DNA from: Oscillospiraceae bacterium
GTDB taxonomy: Bacteria; Bacillota; Clostridia; Oscillospirales; Oscillospiraceae
DNA: 64,000 nucleotides
Assembly (NCBI GenBank): GCA_022801715.1
Contig: JAAWSV010000008.1
Span: forward strand, 1 to 64,000
Reading direction: 5' to 3'
In this document: one piece after another, positions 1 through 8,536 of the stretch
Layout of the letters: each line of letters begins with the position of its first letter
Position numbering within the stretch: position 1 is the stretch's first letter
Program-made: the position numbers and the translations under genes
The notes under the pieces: model-generated
Told to the model about the DNA's origin: nothing
Seen by the model: the letters and a program-made list of their open reading frames with translations, nothing else
Database searches by the model: none

Positions 1-1756
1 CGGCCCAGCGCAGGCGCAGGGCGTGGGTCCCCGGGGCGGCGCCGGTGTTCATCCGCTCCTCCGTCCAGACAGAGACGCCTGTGGCGTGGAGGGAGACGCC
101 CTCCCCGGCGGCGGTCTCCAAGTCCGAGTCCTCCTCAAAGTCGGCGATGGGGCGGAAGGAGGAGCGCTCATAGCACTGGACATACACGGTCTCGGGGAGC
201 TCCCCGGCCCGGCTGTCCCAGTCGGTGAGAAGGGCCTCGCCGCTGGGGTCGCCTCGAAGGGTCAGATCCAAGAAGGCCTTGATGAGCTTGGCGGCGATGG
301 CCTGCTGCTCCTCCGCCGGAAGAAGGCCTTCCACGTTCAGAAGGCTGGAGAAGGGGGCGGGCTGGTCGTAGGCCCCCCAGAGGGTGTTGAACTGGCCGTG
401 GTTGGCACCGGCGATGTAGAGCGCGGATTTTAGGTAGTCCCCCTCGCCGGTAAAGGAGATGTTCTCGTACTGCTTCATGCCCTGTACGCTGGTCACGTCC
501 CGGTCGCAGGCCCCGTGGAGGAGGAGGTAGTTTATATCCGTCAGCTCCACGCTGTGGTCGGCGGGCCGGTACTGGTCCACTGTGGGGGCGATGGCGATGA
601 GGGCTTTGATGGGGTAGTGGTAGTCAAAGCGGATGGTGCCGTTTTCCGGGTAGCGGTCATAGTCGTTGAAGAGGTAGGCGGCGGCGATCATCTCCCCGCC
701 TCGGGAGTGGCCGGCGATGGCGATATTCTCCCTGTCCAGCAGGCCGTAGAGGGGATGGTCCCTCTGGTCAGAGCGGTCCAGCAGCCAGCCGATGTGCTCC
801 AAAAGCAGTACCGCCCGGCCGGCGTTCTCCCCGGTGAGCATGTTGCAGGCGTTCTGGTCCACCGAGACCACCGCGTAGCCGCAGGAGGCCAAGTATTCCC
901 CCAAGTAGTCGTAGCCTAAGTAGGAGTCCACGGCAATCTCGTGGTTGCCATGGGCAATCATCAGAAGCGGGCAGTTTTTTTGTCCCGCGGGCAGGTAGAT
1001 CCGACCAGTCAGGGGGACGGCGGTGAGGTCATAGTCCAAGTAGAGGTCGGCGTAGGCGCCGTTTACCTTGTCGCTGTCCCGGCTGACGAAGGGGGAGAGG
1101 TCCACGGTCTCGGAGGGGAGGCCCTCCTCGGTGCCGTAGTCCATGGTGTCTACCGAATAGGGGCCAGGGGTGAGGGCGATATCGGCGGCCTCCCGCTGGG
1201 GACCTAAGGTCAGGTAGTGCTGAATATAGTGGTCGTCGAAGCCGTCGGTGAAGAGGAACAGGGCGAAGAGCAGCACCGCGCCGGCGGAGAGCAGGGCGGT
1301 GATAAACAGCGTGGGCGTCCGGCGGCGCAGGCGGAGCAGGGCATAGGCCGCCCCGGTGAAGAGCCACAGGGACAGGGCCATCAGGGCGGAGAACAGCACC
1401 ACGCGGATGGTAATCCCCTCCCCGGCGCCCCGCCAGATCATCAGAAGGAGGGCGCTGTAGAGCAAAGCGGCGGAGAGGAGACAGCGGAGAGAGCGGCCCA
1501 AGAGTGCCCGCAGGAGCTTCCCCGACAGGAACAGTCCCAAGAGGATCAGACCCAGCACCGCCGCGGAGCATAGGGTGTACCCCAGAGGGGCGGGCCAGTA
1601 GAGGTCGGCGGCGTGGGCCCCCAGAATCACCGCCGAGAGCAGGGCCGCAAGGCCGCTGAGGGCCGGTGTGGTGCCGCTGAAGCTGTTGTGAAACCAAGTA
1701 AGGCAAAGAGTGAGGCAATGGGAAACAGACTTCTGTTCCCGCACCATAGCAATCAT
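1..1756 (-). CDS. Membrane-anchored alpha/beta hydrolase (dienelactone hydrolase/PAF-acetylhydrolase-like), partial at left edge
   Basis: Reverse-strand reading frame from ATG 1756 (SD ggagg) MIAMVREQKSVSHCL..., several TM helices, then LLMIAHGNHEI...IAGHSRGGEMIAAAY (GHSxGG nucleophile elbow); no stop before window edge. Confidence 0.75.
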   Translation of the reverse strand, partial: MIAMVREQKSVSHCLTLCLTWFHNSFSGTTPALSGLAALLSAVILGAHAADLYWPAPLGYTLCSAAVLGLILLGLFLSGKLLRALLGRSLRCLLSAALLYSALLLMIWRGAGEGITIRVVLFSALMALSLWLFTGAAYALLRLRRRTPTLFITALLSAGAVLLFALFLFTDGFDDHYIQHYLTLGPQREAADIALTPGPYSVDTMDYGTEEGLPSETVDLSPFVSRDSDKVNGAYADLYLDYDLTAVPLTGRIYLPAGQKNCPLLMIAHGNHEIAVDSYLGYDYLGEYLASCGYAVVSVDQNACNMLTGENAGRAVLLLEHIGWLLDRSDQRDHPLYGLLDRENIAIAGHSRGGEMIAAAYLFNDYDRYPENGTIRFDYHYPIKALIAIAPTVDQYRPADHSVELTDINYLLLHGACDRDVTSVQGMKQYENISFTGEGDYLKSALYIAGANHGQFNTLWGAYDQPAPFSSLLNVEGLLPAEEQQAIAAKLIKAFLDLTLRGDPSGEALLTDWDSRAGELPETVYVQCYERSSFRPIADFEEDSDLETAAGEGVSLHATGVSVWTEERMNTGAAPGTHALRLRWA

Positions 1757-1762
1757 CCTCCG

Positions 1763-2167
1763 TTATTGTTTCGTGATCTCTAAACCCACCAAGACCATGT
1801 CCGTGTCGAAGCAAACGCGAAAGAGCACGTTGTCCTCCTTGTATGCGCAGAGGATCACGGCCTCGCCGTACTCCGCGCCGTCTATAGTGCGGCCGGTGGC
1901 CATGGAGTCCTGCCGGCCTTGGTAGAAGCCCAGGTCATCGGTGACATCCTCAGTCAGGCTCTGAAGGGCGTCGGCGGAGACTTCGATGTCCTCCCGGAAG
2001 AGGGCAGCGGTCTCCTCGTATCTGCCGGATACCAGCAGCTCCACGATCTGGTGTCCGGCGTCTAAAACGGCGTCCTCCTCCATGCCCTCGGGCAGGGCCT
2101 TGGGGGCGCAGGCGGTGAGCAGCAGGGATAGGAGCAGACAGCATAGCAGGGGCAAGGTGTGTTTCAT
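1763..2167 (-). CDS. Small lipoprotein, DUF3887-like
   Basis: MKHTLPLLCCLLLSLLLTACAPKAL lipobox (LLTAC); SD aaaggag; ORF 1763..2407 trimmed to ATG 2167. Confidence 0.65.
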   Translation of the reverse strand: MKHTLPLLCCLLLSLLLTACAPKALPEGMEEDAVLDAGHQIVELLVSGRYEETAALFREDIEVSADALQSLTEDVTDDLGFYQGRQDSMATGRTIDGAEYGEAVILCAYKEDNVLFRVCFDTDMVLVGLEITKQ

Positions 2168-2179
2168 CAGAGTGTCTCC

Positions 2180-2425
2180 TTTGCAGGGGTGGAAAAAAGA
2201 AAAAACCCCCGCCACCGTATAGGGGCGAAAGGTTTCGCGGTACCACCCTAATTGCCCCCGAGGGGGCATCTCAGAGGCCCGATAGGGGGGGCTGGCCCTC
2301 CGGCTCGTCGCCGGACGCTCGGAAGTGGCCTCGCAGGGGGGAGAGGGCCGCGGGGCTTCCACTGTCCCCCGCTCGCTCAGGCCACCCGCCTGCGTTCGTT
2401 TCCTCATGGCGCTGTCATGATTCGT
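2180..2425 (-). promoter_or_regulatory. T-box leader (tRNA-sensing riboswitch) with intrinsic terminator
   Basis: Reverse strand contains aattAGGGTGGTACCGCG (core 2236-2249), preceded by gagcggggGACAGTGGAAGCCCCGC typical of T-box stem I/linker, followed by CCTTTCGCC..GGCGGGGGTTTTTT terminator. Confidence 0.8.
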
Positions 2426-2430
2426 TGGTA

Positions 2431-2549
2431 TTATACCATGAAAGCGAAGCTGAAATGGTATAATGGGCCAATTTTTCGATTGCCCCGCAAGGGGCGGGAA
2501 AAAGGCTCAAATCAAAGTATAATAGCTGCTTGGCAGCTATTATACCATG
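2431..2549. repeat. Dispersed structured intergenic repeat, copy A
   Basis: ttataccatgaaagcgaagctgaaatggtataa...gccccgcaaggggc...tataatagctgcttggcagctattatacca; near-identical to 59299-59416. Confidence 0.9.
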
Positions 2550-2708
2550 TTCGGCGGGTTTGTCAAGAGCGGGTGGGGGCAGTTTTCAGGAAAATGTTGA
2601 CAGAATATGTTGAAATGTGTAGAATGGAGGTACCCCGCAAGGGGGCAGAAGGGCGCTGTGAAGAAACGGGGCGGGTTCAGCCACATCCTCCGAGAGGAGG
2701 TGAGGCCA

Positions 2709-2786
2709 GTGCGTATTACGCTGCATATCGGGCCGTATACGGTGACGATATTGGTGAAACGCAGAAACCGCCACCCTGGCCGGTGA
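2709..2786 (+). CDS. 25-aa microprotein VRITLHIGPYTVTILVKRRNRHPGR
   Basis: Strong SD gagaggaggtgagg upstream of GTG; short basic ORF closed inside a hairpin aaaccgccacc..ggtgacggttt. Confidence 0.45.
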   Translation: MRITLHIGPYTVTILVKRRNRHPGR

Positions 2787-2987
2787 CGGTTTCTATTATG
2801 AAACTTAAGCATCTGTAAAGGGTTGAACCGCTTCGGCAGTGCCCTTCTGCTGTTATTATAGCATTTTTGGCCTGTTTGTCAAGTGCAGAGGGCTTTTTCA
2901 TTTTTTGGAATCTGCGGAAGTCGGGGTTGTCAAACAGGAGAAAAGCAGATAAAATAGAAGAATCAACAAATAAAGGAGAAAAACCTT

Positions 2988-4820
2988 TTGGATCAGAAAT
3001 TGGCGCGCATCCTGCCTAAGGTGCAAAAGCCCGCCCGGTATGTGGGCGGGGAGTACAACGCCGTGATCAAGGACAAGGCCGCGGTGGACCTCCGGGTGGC
3101 CTTCTGCTTTCCCGATACCTATGAGATCGGCATGTCCAACTTGGGGATGCGCATTCTCTACGGTGTGATGAACAACATGGAGGGCGTCTGGTGCGAGCGG
3201 GTCTTCGCCCCTTGGGGGGACATGGAGGCGGCTCTGCGGGAGGAGTGTATCCCCCTCTACGCTTTGGAGAGCGGCGACAGGGTGCGGGACTTTGACATTG
3301 TGGCCTTCTCTGTGGGCTATGAGATGGCCTATCCCGCTATCCTGAATATGCTGGATCTCTCCGGTATCCCCCTCCGCAGTGCCGACCGGGGCGGGCTGGC
3401 CCCTCTGGTGATCGCCGGGGGCACCGCTATGTACAATGCCGAGCCCTTGGCCGATTTTATTGACCTTGCCTGTATCGGCGAGGGGGAGGAGGAGCTGGTG
3501 GAGCTGCTGACCCTCTGCCGGAGGGCCAAGGCGGAGGGCTGGGACAAGGGGCGGTTCCTCCGGGAGGCCTGCCATATAGAGGGGATCTATGTGCCCTCCC
3601 TCTACGAGGTGCGCTATCACGAGGATGGGACAGTGGCCGCTATCACGCCCAGGGATGGGGCGCCGGAGAGGGTGCGCAAGCGCATTGTCCGGGATATGGA
3701 CAGCGCCCATTTCCCGGTGAAGTCCATTGTGCCCTCCACGGAGATTGTCCACGACCGGGTGACCTTGGAGTTGTTCCGGGGGTGTATCCGGGGGTGCCGG
3801 TTCTGTCAGGCGGGGTATGTCTACCGGCCGGTGCGCTGCCGCAGCAAGGAGAAGCTGGCGGAGTACGGGGCGGCGGCCTGCGCCGACTCCGGGTACCAAG
3901 AGATGACGCTCTCCAGCTTGTCCACCAGTGACTATCCCGATTTGGTGGAGCTGTGCGACGCGCTGGAGGACTACTGTGGGCCCCACCATGTGACGCTGAG
4001 CCTGCCCAGTCTCCGGGCGGACAACTTCTCCATGGCCCTCACCGAGCGGATGGCCAAGGGGCGGAAAGCGGGGCTCACCTTCGCCCCGGAGGCGGGGACC
4101 CAGCGGCTCCGGGATGCCATCAACAAGAATCTCACCGAGAAGGATCTGATGGAGAGCCTTACACGGGCTTTCTCCAATGGGTGGAGCGCGGTGAAGCTCT
4201 ACTATATGCTGGGCCTCCCCACGGAGACCGACGAGGACATTATCGGCATCGCCGAGATGGCGGACCACGTGGTCCACTGCTGGCGGGAGCACGCCAGCAG
4301 CAAGGCCCGGGGGGTACGGATCACCGTGTCCACCAGCTGGTTTGTGCCCAAGCCCTTCACCGCCTTCCAGTGGGAGCCGCAGATCAGCCGAGAGGAGTAT
4401 GAGCGCCGGGTGAAGCTCCTGCGGGAGCACATGACCGCCCGGGCGGTGACCTACAACTGGCACGACGGGGATACCAGCTTCTTGGAGGCCGTTCTGGCCC
4501 GGGGGGACCGTCGGCTGGGCCGGGTGCTGGAGCGGGCCTTTGAGAAGGGGGCCCACTTGGACGCCTGGCAGGACTACTTCGACTTGGGTCGCTGGCTGGA
4601 GGCCTTTGACGAGTGCGGGCTGGACCCGGCTTTCTATGCCAACCGGGAGCGGAGTCGGGAGGAGATCTTCCCTTGGTCCGTGATCTCCTGCGGCGTGGGG
4701 GACGAGTACCTCTGGCGGGAGCGGGAGCGGTGCTACGCCTCCCAGACCACCCCGGACTGCCGCACGAGGTGCAGCGGCTGCGGGGCCAACAAGATGGTGG
4801 GAGGGGCGTGTGATGTCTAA
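2988..4820 (+). CDS. B12-binding-domain radical SAM protein, TIGR03960-like
   Basis: CFPDTYEIGMSNLGMRILY, radical SAM CIRGCRFCQAG; followed by DUF2344 partner. Confidence 0.9.
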   Translation: MDQKLARILPKVQKPARYVGGEYNAVIKDKAAVDLRVAFCFPDTYEIGMSNLGMRILYGVMNNMEGVWCERVFAPWGDMEAALREECIPLYALESGDRVRDFDIVAFSVGYEMAYPAILNMLDLSGIPLRSADRGGLAPLVIAGGTAMYNAEPLADFIDLACIGEGEEELVELLTLCRRAKAEGWDKGRFLREACHIEGIYVPSLYEVRYHEDGTVAAITPRDGAPERVRKRIVRDMDSAHFPVKSIVPSTEIVHDRVTLELFRGCIRGCRFCQAGYVYRPVRCRSKEKLAEYGAAACADSGYQEMTLSSLSTSDYPDLVELCDALEDYCGPHHVTLSLPSLRADNFSMALTERMAKGRKAGLTFAPEAGTQRLRDAINKNLTEKDLMESLTRAFSNGWSAVKLYYMLGLPTETDEDIIGIAEMADHVVHCWREHASSKARGVRITVSTSWFVPKPFTAFQWEPQISREEYERRVKLLREHMTARAVTYNWHDGDTSFLEAVLARGDRRLGRVLERAFEKGAHLDAWQDYFDLGRWLEAFDECGLDPAFYANRERSREEIFPWSVISCGVGDEYLWRERERCYASQTTPDCRTRCSGCGANKMVGGACDV

Positions 4821-5475
4821 GGTTCGGCTGTGCTTTGCCAAGGAGGGTGTGGCCTCCTACATCTCCCATTTGGACCTGCTCAGGACCTTCCAGCGGGTGT
4901 TTATCCGGGCAGGGATGGTGATCCGCCACTCGGCGGGGTTCCATCCCCACCCCATGATGTCCTTCGTTTTGCCCCTGTCTGTGGGGCAGACCAGCGTCTG
5001 TGAGCTGCTGGACTTTGAGACGGAGGAAGAGATTGACTGCGCGGCCCTGCCGGCGCGTCTGGCCCCCTGTCTGCCCTTGGGCGTCCGGGTGCTGGAGTGC
5101 CATGTGCCGGAGCGGCCTGTGCGGGAGCTCCAGTATTTGCAGGCGCTGGTGTCCATGGAGTACGACGGCGGCGTGCCGTCGGGGATGGCGGAGGCGGTCC
5201 GCGGCCTGCTTTTAGGGGAGCAGGTGGTGGTGGAGAAGCGAAACAAGAGGAAGCAGATGGCGGATGTGGACATCCGCCCCATGATCCACACCGTGGAGAT
5301 GGAGGAGCGGGATCGGCTCCTGCTGCTCCGCACGGTGGTCCAGGCCCAGAATCCGGGGGTGAACCCGGCACTGCTGGCCGCCGCGGTGTCCCGGCACCTG
5401 CCGGAGCGGGCGCCGGATTTTGTCCGGGTCCACCGGGAGCAGCTGCTGGATGGGGACGGGGCGGCATTTCGCTGA
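4813..5475 (+). CDS. Radical SAM-associated protein TIGR03936/DUF2344
   Basis: MSKVRLCFAKEGVASYISHLDLLRTFQRVFIRAGM; overlaps end of TIGR03960 gene. Confidence 0.9.
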   Translation: MSKVRLCFAKEGVASYISHLDLLRTFQRVFIRAGMVIRHSAGFHPHPMMSFVLPLSVGQTSVCELLDFETEEEIDCAALPARLAPCLPLGVRVLECHVPERPVRELQYLQALVSMEYDGGVPSGMAEAVRGLLLGEQVVVEKRNKRKQMADVDIRPMIHTVEMEERDRLLLLRTVVQAQNPGVNPALLAAAVSRHLPERAPDFVRVHREQLLDGDGAAFR

Positions 5476-5542
5476 GGAGGAGGACAGGCGGACCCGCGGT
5501 GTGCCGCTGTGCAGGCGCGCCGCGGGGATGGGAGGATTTGCT

Positions 5543-6154
5543 ATGATGACCTATCTGTGGGCGGTTCTGGCGGGCTATCTGGCGGGCAGCTGCAATTTGG
5601 CCTACTTCGTGGCTCGGGCCAAGGGCTTTGATATCCGCAGCTGTGGAGTCAATAACGCCGGGGCCAGCAATGCCGCCATCACCATGGGACGGCGGTTTGG
5701 CGTACTGGTGGCGGTCCATGACATCGGCAAGGCCTTTTTGGCGGCGTTTTTAGCGGCTTATCTCTGTCCGGACGCGCCTTTGATCGGTTTAGCAGCCGGG
5801 GCGGCGGCGGTATTGGGGCATATCTTTCCGTTCTATTTACAGTTTCGGGGCGGCAAGGGCTTTGCCTCCTTTTTGGGGCTGATTTTGGCGGTGGACTGGC
5901 GGTTCTTTTTGACGATGGTGGTGGTGATTCTGCTGATCGTGATAGTCACGGACTACATCGTTGTGGGGACCCTTACGGCGGTCACCGCCTTTCCCCTCTA
6001 CATAGGCTGGCAGACACGCAGCCTCCTGATGGCATCCATTGTGGGCGGGGTATCGGCGGTGATCTGGGTGAAGCACGCGGTGAATGTGCGGCGGATTTGC
6101 AGCGGGCAGGAGGTGGGTGTCCGGGAGACCATGCTCCGCAGAGGGAAACGGTGA
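5543..6154 (+). CDS. plsY: Glycerol-3-phosphate acyltransferase PlsY
   Basis: YLAGSCNLAYFVARAKGFDIRSCGVNNAGASNAA, GHIFPFYLQFRGGKGFA motifs. Confidence 0.85.
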   Translation: MMTYLWAVLAGYLAGSCNLAYFVARAKGFDIRSCGVNNAGASNAAITMGRRFGVLVAVHDIGKAFLAAFLAAYLCPDAPLIGLAAGAAAVLGHIFPFYLQFRGGKGFASFLGLILAVDWRFFLTMVVVILLIVIVTDYIVVGTLTAVTAFPLYIGWQTRSLLMASIVGGVSAVIWVKHAVNVRRICSGQEVGVRETMLRRGKR

Positions 6155-6174
6155 GAGCCTCATAGGTACATAAC

Positions 6175-6221
6175 AAACGGCCTTCTGTTACAGCGCAAGT
6201 TTGTAACAGAAGGCCGTTTTT
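6175..6221 (+). terminator. Rho-independent terminator
   Basis: aaacggccttctgttaca..tgtaacagaaggccgttttt perfect stem and T-tract. Confidence 0.85.
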
Positions 6222-6223
6222 CG

Positions 6224-6449
6224 CTATTGCTCCGCCGGCGGCTCCTCGTCCTCCACGTACTCCAAAATGTCGCCGGGCTGGCACTGGAGGACCCGGCAGA
6301 TAGCCTCCAGCGTGGTGAAGCGGATGGCCTTCACCTTTCCGGTTTTCAGGTAGGAGAGGTTCACGTTGGAGATGCCCACTCGGGCCGCCAAGTCGTTGAG
6401 GCGCATCTTCCGGTCCGCCAGAACCCTGTCCAGTCGAATGACAATCATA
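6224..6449 (-). CDS. XRE-family regulator, YozG-like
   Basis: MIVIRLDRVLADRKMRLNDLAARVGISNVNLSYLKTGKVKAIRFTTLEAICRVLQCQPGDILEYV. Confidence 0.85.
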
Positions 6450-7080
6450 GCGTGTGGTCCACCTCGTCCTGTAAATGGATGCCGTGGTGGATGATGTAGG
6501 CGGCCACGAGGAAGGCGATGCTGGGAACCGCGGTGTTGAACATGTTCTGGCCCGTTGACATGATGATTTGGCTGCGGGAGACCAAATTTGTCAGATGGCA
6601 GATCAAAAGCTTGAGAAAGGGGACGCAAATCGCTGTAAAAAATTGGAGGAGGCCATAGTAGAGCAGATATTTGGCATTTTGCTCGGTGAAGATTCGGCCT
6701 TTGTACACGTTGGTGAACACACAGCTCAGAAACCAAGTGGCAAAAATCATGGGGACGATATGGGCGGCGAACATGAGGGATAGGCCGATATGGGTGGTAA
6801 AGTCGATCTCGTTGTCGATATTGGACTGTACGCGGATATAGTCGCCCATCGAGACGGTAAGGCCGCGGGAGTGGGGTCCATGATTCTCTTCCGCGTAAAT
6901 GGCGTGCTCATAGGTTTCTCCCCTTGTGCGGAGGGTAAAGGTTTGCCGCCCCATAAAGCTCAGGACTAAACACACCAAGGAGAAAACTATGACAAGATAG
7001 CAGACAAACCGCATAAACAGCGAGGCGGCCTTTGCCGTTTGCTCGTTGACAAATTTTTGAATCAGCTTCATCCTCATCAC
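6445..7080 (-). CDS. DUF2975-like membrane protein
   Basis: Multi-TM protein overlapping the XRE gene; typical DUF2975/YozG pair. Confidence 0.7.
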   Translation of the reverse strand: MMRMKLIQKFVNEQTAKAASLFMRFVCYLVIVFSLVCLVLSFMGRQTFTLRTRGETYEHAIYAEENHGPHSRGLTVSMGDYIRVQSNIDNEIDFTTHIGLSLMFAAHIVPMIFATWFLSCVFTNVYKGRIFTEQNAKYLLYYGLLQFFTAICVPFLKLLICHLTNLVSRSQIIMSTGQNMFNTAVPSIAFLVAAYIIHHGIHLQDEVDHTL

Positions 7081-7114
7081 CTCGCTGCTATCATACCACG
7101 GCGATTCTCTGGTG

Positions 7115-7153
7115 TCAATAATAATTTAATGATTATCATTAAATTATTATTGA
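7115..7153. promoter_or_regulatory. 39-bp perfect palindrome with Fur-box-like core upstream of DUF2975-XRE operon
   Basis: TCAATAATAATTTAATGA-TTA-TCATTAAATTATTATTGA; both 18-bp arms exactly complementary. Confidence 0.75.
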
Positions 7154-7200
7154 TATCATTTGTATTCGCTTTCTACAGAGCAGGGGAGAGTCCAGCAAAA

Positions 7201-7235
7201 AATCCGGGGTGGAACAACACGTTCCACCCCGGATT
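7201..7235 (-). terminator. Terminator of lysC
   Basis: aatccggggtggaac..gttccaccccggatt with T-tract on minus strand. Confidence 0.85.
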
Positions 7236-7246
7236 CCCTATGTTCT

Positions 7247-8461
7247 TCACTCCTCGCCGCCGAAGAAGCGGTCGTGGACGGCCTTGACGGCCCGGTTGGC
7301 GTCCTCCTGGTCGATGAGTACGCTGACGCGGATCTCGCTGGTGTTGATCATCTGAATGTTGATGTTGGCGTCGTAGAGGGCCTCGAACATCTTGGCGGCT
7401 ACGCCGGGGGTGGTCATGATGCCCGCGCCCACGATGGAGACCTTGGCAATCTTGTCGTCCACGGTGATGTGGTCAAAGCGCAGGCTCTCCCGGTTCTCCT
7501 CCAAGACCTTTACCGCCTCGCTGACGCTGGTCTCGGAGAGGGTGAAGCTGATGTCCTTCTGCTCCTCACGGCCGATGGACTGGATGATGGTGTCCACATT
7601 GATCCGGGCCTGACCCAAGAGGGAGAAGACCTTGAAGGCCACGCCGGGGCTGTGCTCCAAGCCCACCAAGGCAATCCGGGCAATGCTGGTATCCTTCGCC
7701 ACACCGGCGATATTGTTCTTTTCCATTTTACAAACCTCCTTGACTTTTGTGCCGGGCTTCCTCTCCAAGCTGGACACAACTTCCATATTGACGCCGTACT
7801 TCTTCGCCAGCTCCACGCTGCGGTTGTGGAGCACCTGGGCCCCCTGGGAGGCCAGCTCCAGCATCTCGTCATAGGTAATTTCGTTGAGCTTGAGGGCGCC
7901 TTGGACAATGCGGGGATCGGTGGTGTAGACCCCGTCCACGTCGGTGTAGATCTGGCACAGGTCCGCGTTGAAGGCGGCGGCCAAGGCCACGGCGCTGGTG
8001 TCGGACCCGCCCCGGCCCAAGGTGGTCACGTCGCCGTAGCGGTTGACGCCTTGGAAGCCGGCCACCAGGACCACCTTCTTCCGGTCCAGCTCGGACTGGA
8101 TGCGCTCCCGGTCGATCTTCTTGATGCGGGCGTTGGAGTAGGTGCGGTTGGTCTGGATACCCACCTGCCAAGCGGCCAGGGACACCGCCGGGATGCCCAT
8201 CTTCTCCAAGGCCATGGCGCACAGGGCGATGGAGATCTGCTCGCCGGTGGAGAGGAGCATATCCATCTCCCGCTTGGAGGGATTTTCGCTGATCTCCTTG
8301 GCCTTGGCGATCAGATCGTCGGTGGTGTCGCCTTGGGCGGAGAGGACCACGATGACGTTGCTGCCGGCCCTATAGGTATCGGCGATGATCCCGGCCACGT
8401 TTTGAATGCGCTGGGCGTCCCGGACGGAGCTTCCGCCGAATTTCTGTACGATCAGTTTCAC
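7247..8461 (-). CDS. lysC: Aspartate kinase
   Basis: MKLIVQKFGGSSVRDAQRIQNVA; tandem ACT domains; next to hom. Confidence 0.95.
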   Translation of the reverse strand: MKLIVQKFGGSSVRDAQRIQNVAGIIADTYRAGSNVIVVLSAQGDTTDDLIAKAKEISENPSKREMDMLLSTGEQISIALCAMALEKMGIPAVSLAAWQVGIQTNRTYSNARIKKIDRERIQSELDRKKVVLVAGFQGVNRYGDVTTLGRGGSDTSAVALAAAFNADLCQIYTDVDGVYTTDPRIVQGALKLNEITYDEMLELASQGAQVLHNRSVELAKKYGVNMEVVSSLERKPGTKVKEVCKMEKNNIAGVAKDTSIARIALVGLEHSPGVAFKVFSLLGQARINVDTIIQSIGREEQKDISFTLSETSVSEAVKVLEENRESLRFDHITVDDKIAKVSIVGAGIMTTPGVAAKMFEALYDANINIQMINTSEIRVSVLIDQEDANRAVKAVHDRFFGGEE

Positions 8462-8536
8462 GCTTTATTACCTTCTTTCCTTGGTCTCAATACAGGAAAA
8501 CCTGCTATTACAGTATAATACAAAATGCGGTGCGCG

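Noticed and set aside
2312-2407. N-terminal extension of the 214-aa ORF (MRKRTQAGG...)
   Set aside because: Overlaps the T-box leader RNA; the lipoprotein start at 2167 has a proper SD and signal peptide.
2898-4841. 647-aa ORF antisense to the TIGR03960 radical SAM gene
   Set aside because: Mirror frame of a high-GC gene; composition rich in P/G/H/L with no motif, while the opposite strand encodes a clear protein family.
7160-8518. 452-aa plus-strand ORF over lysC
   Set aside because: Antisense shadow ORF of aspartate kinase; no family features.
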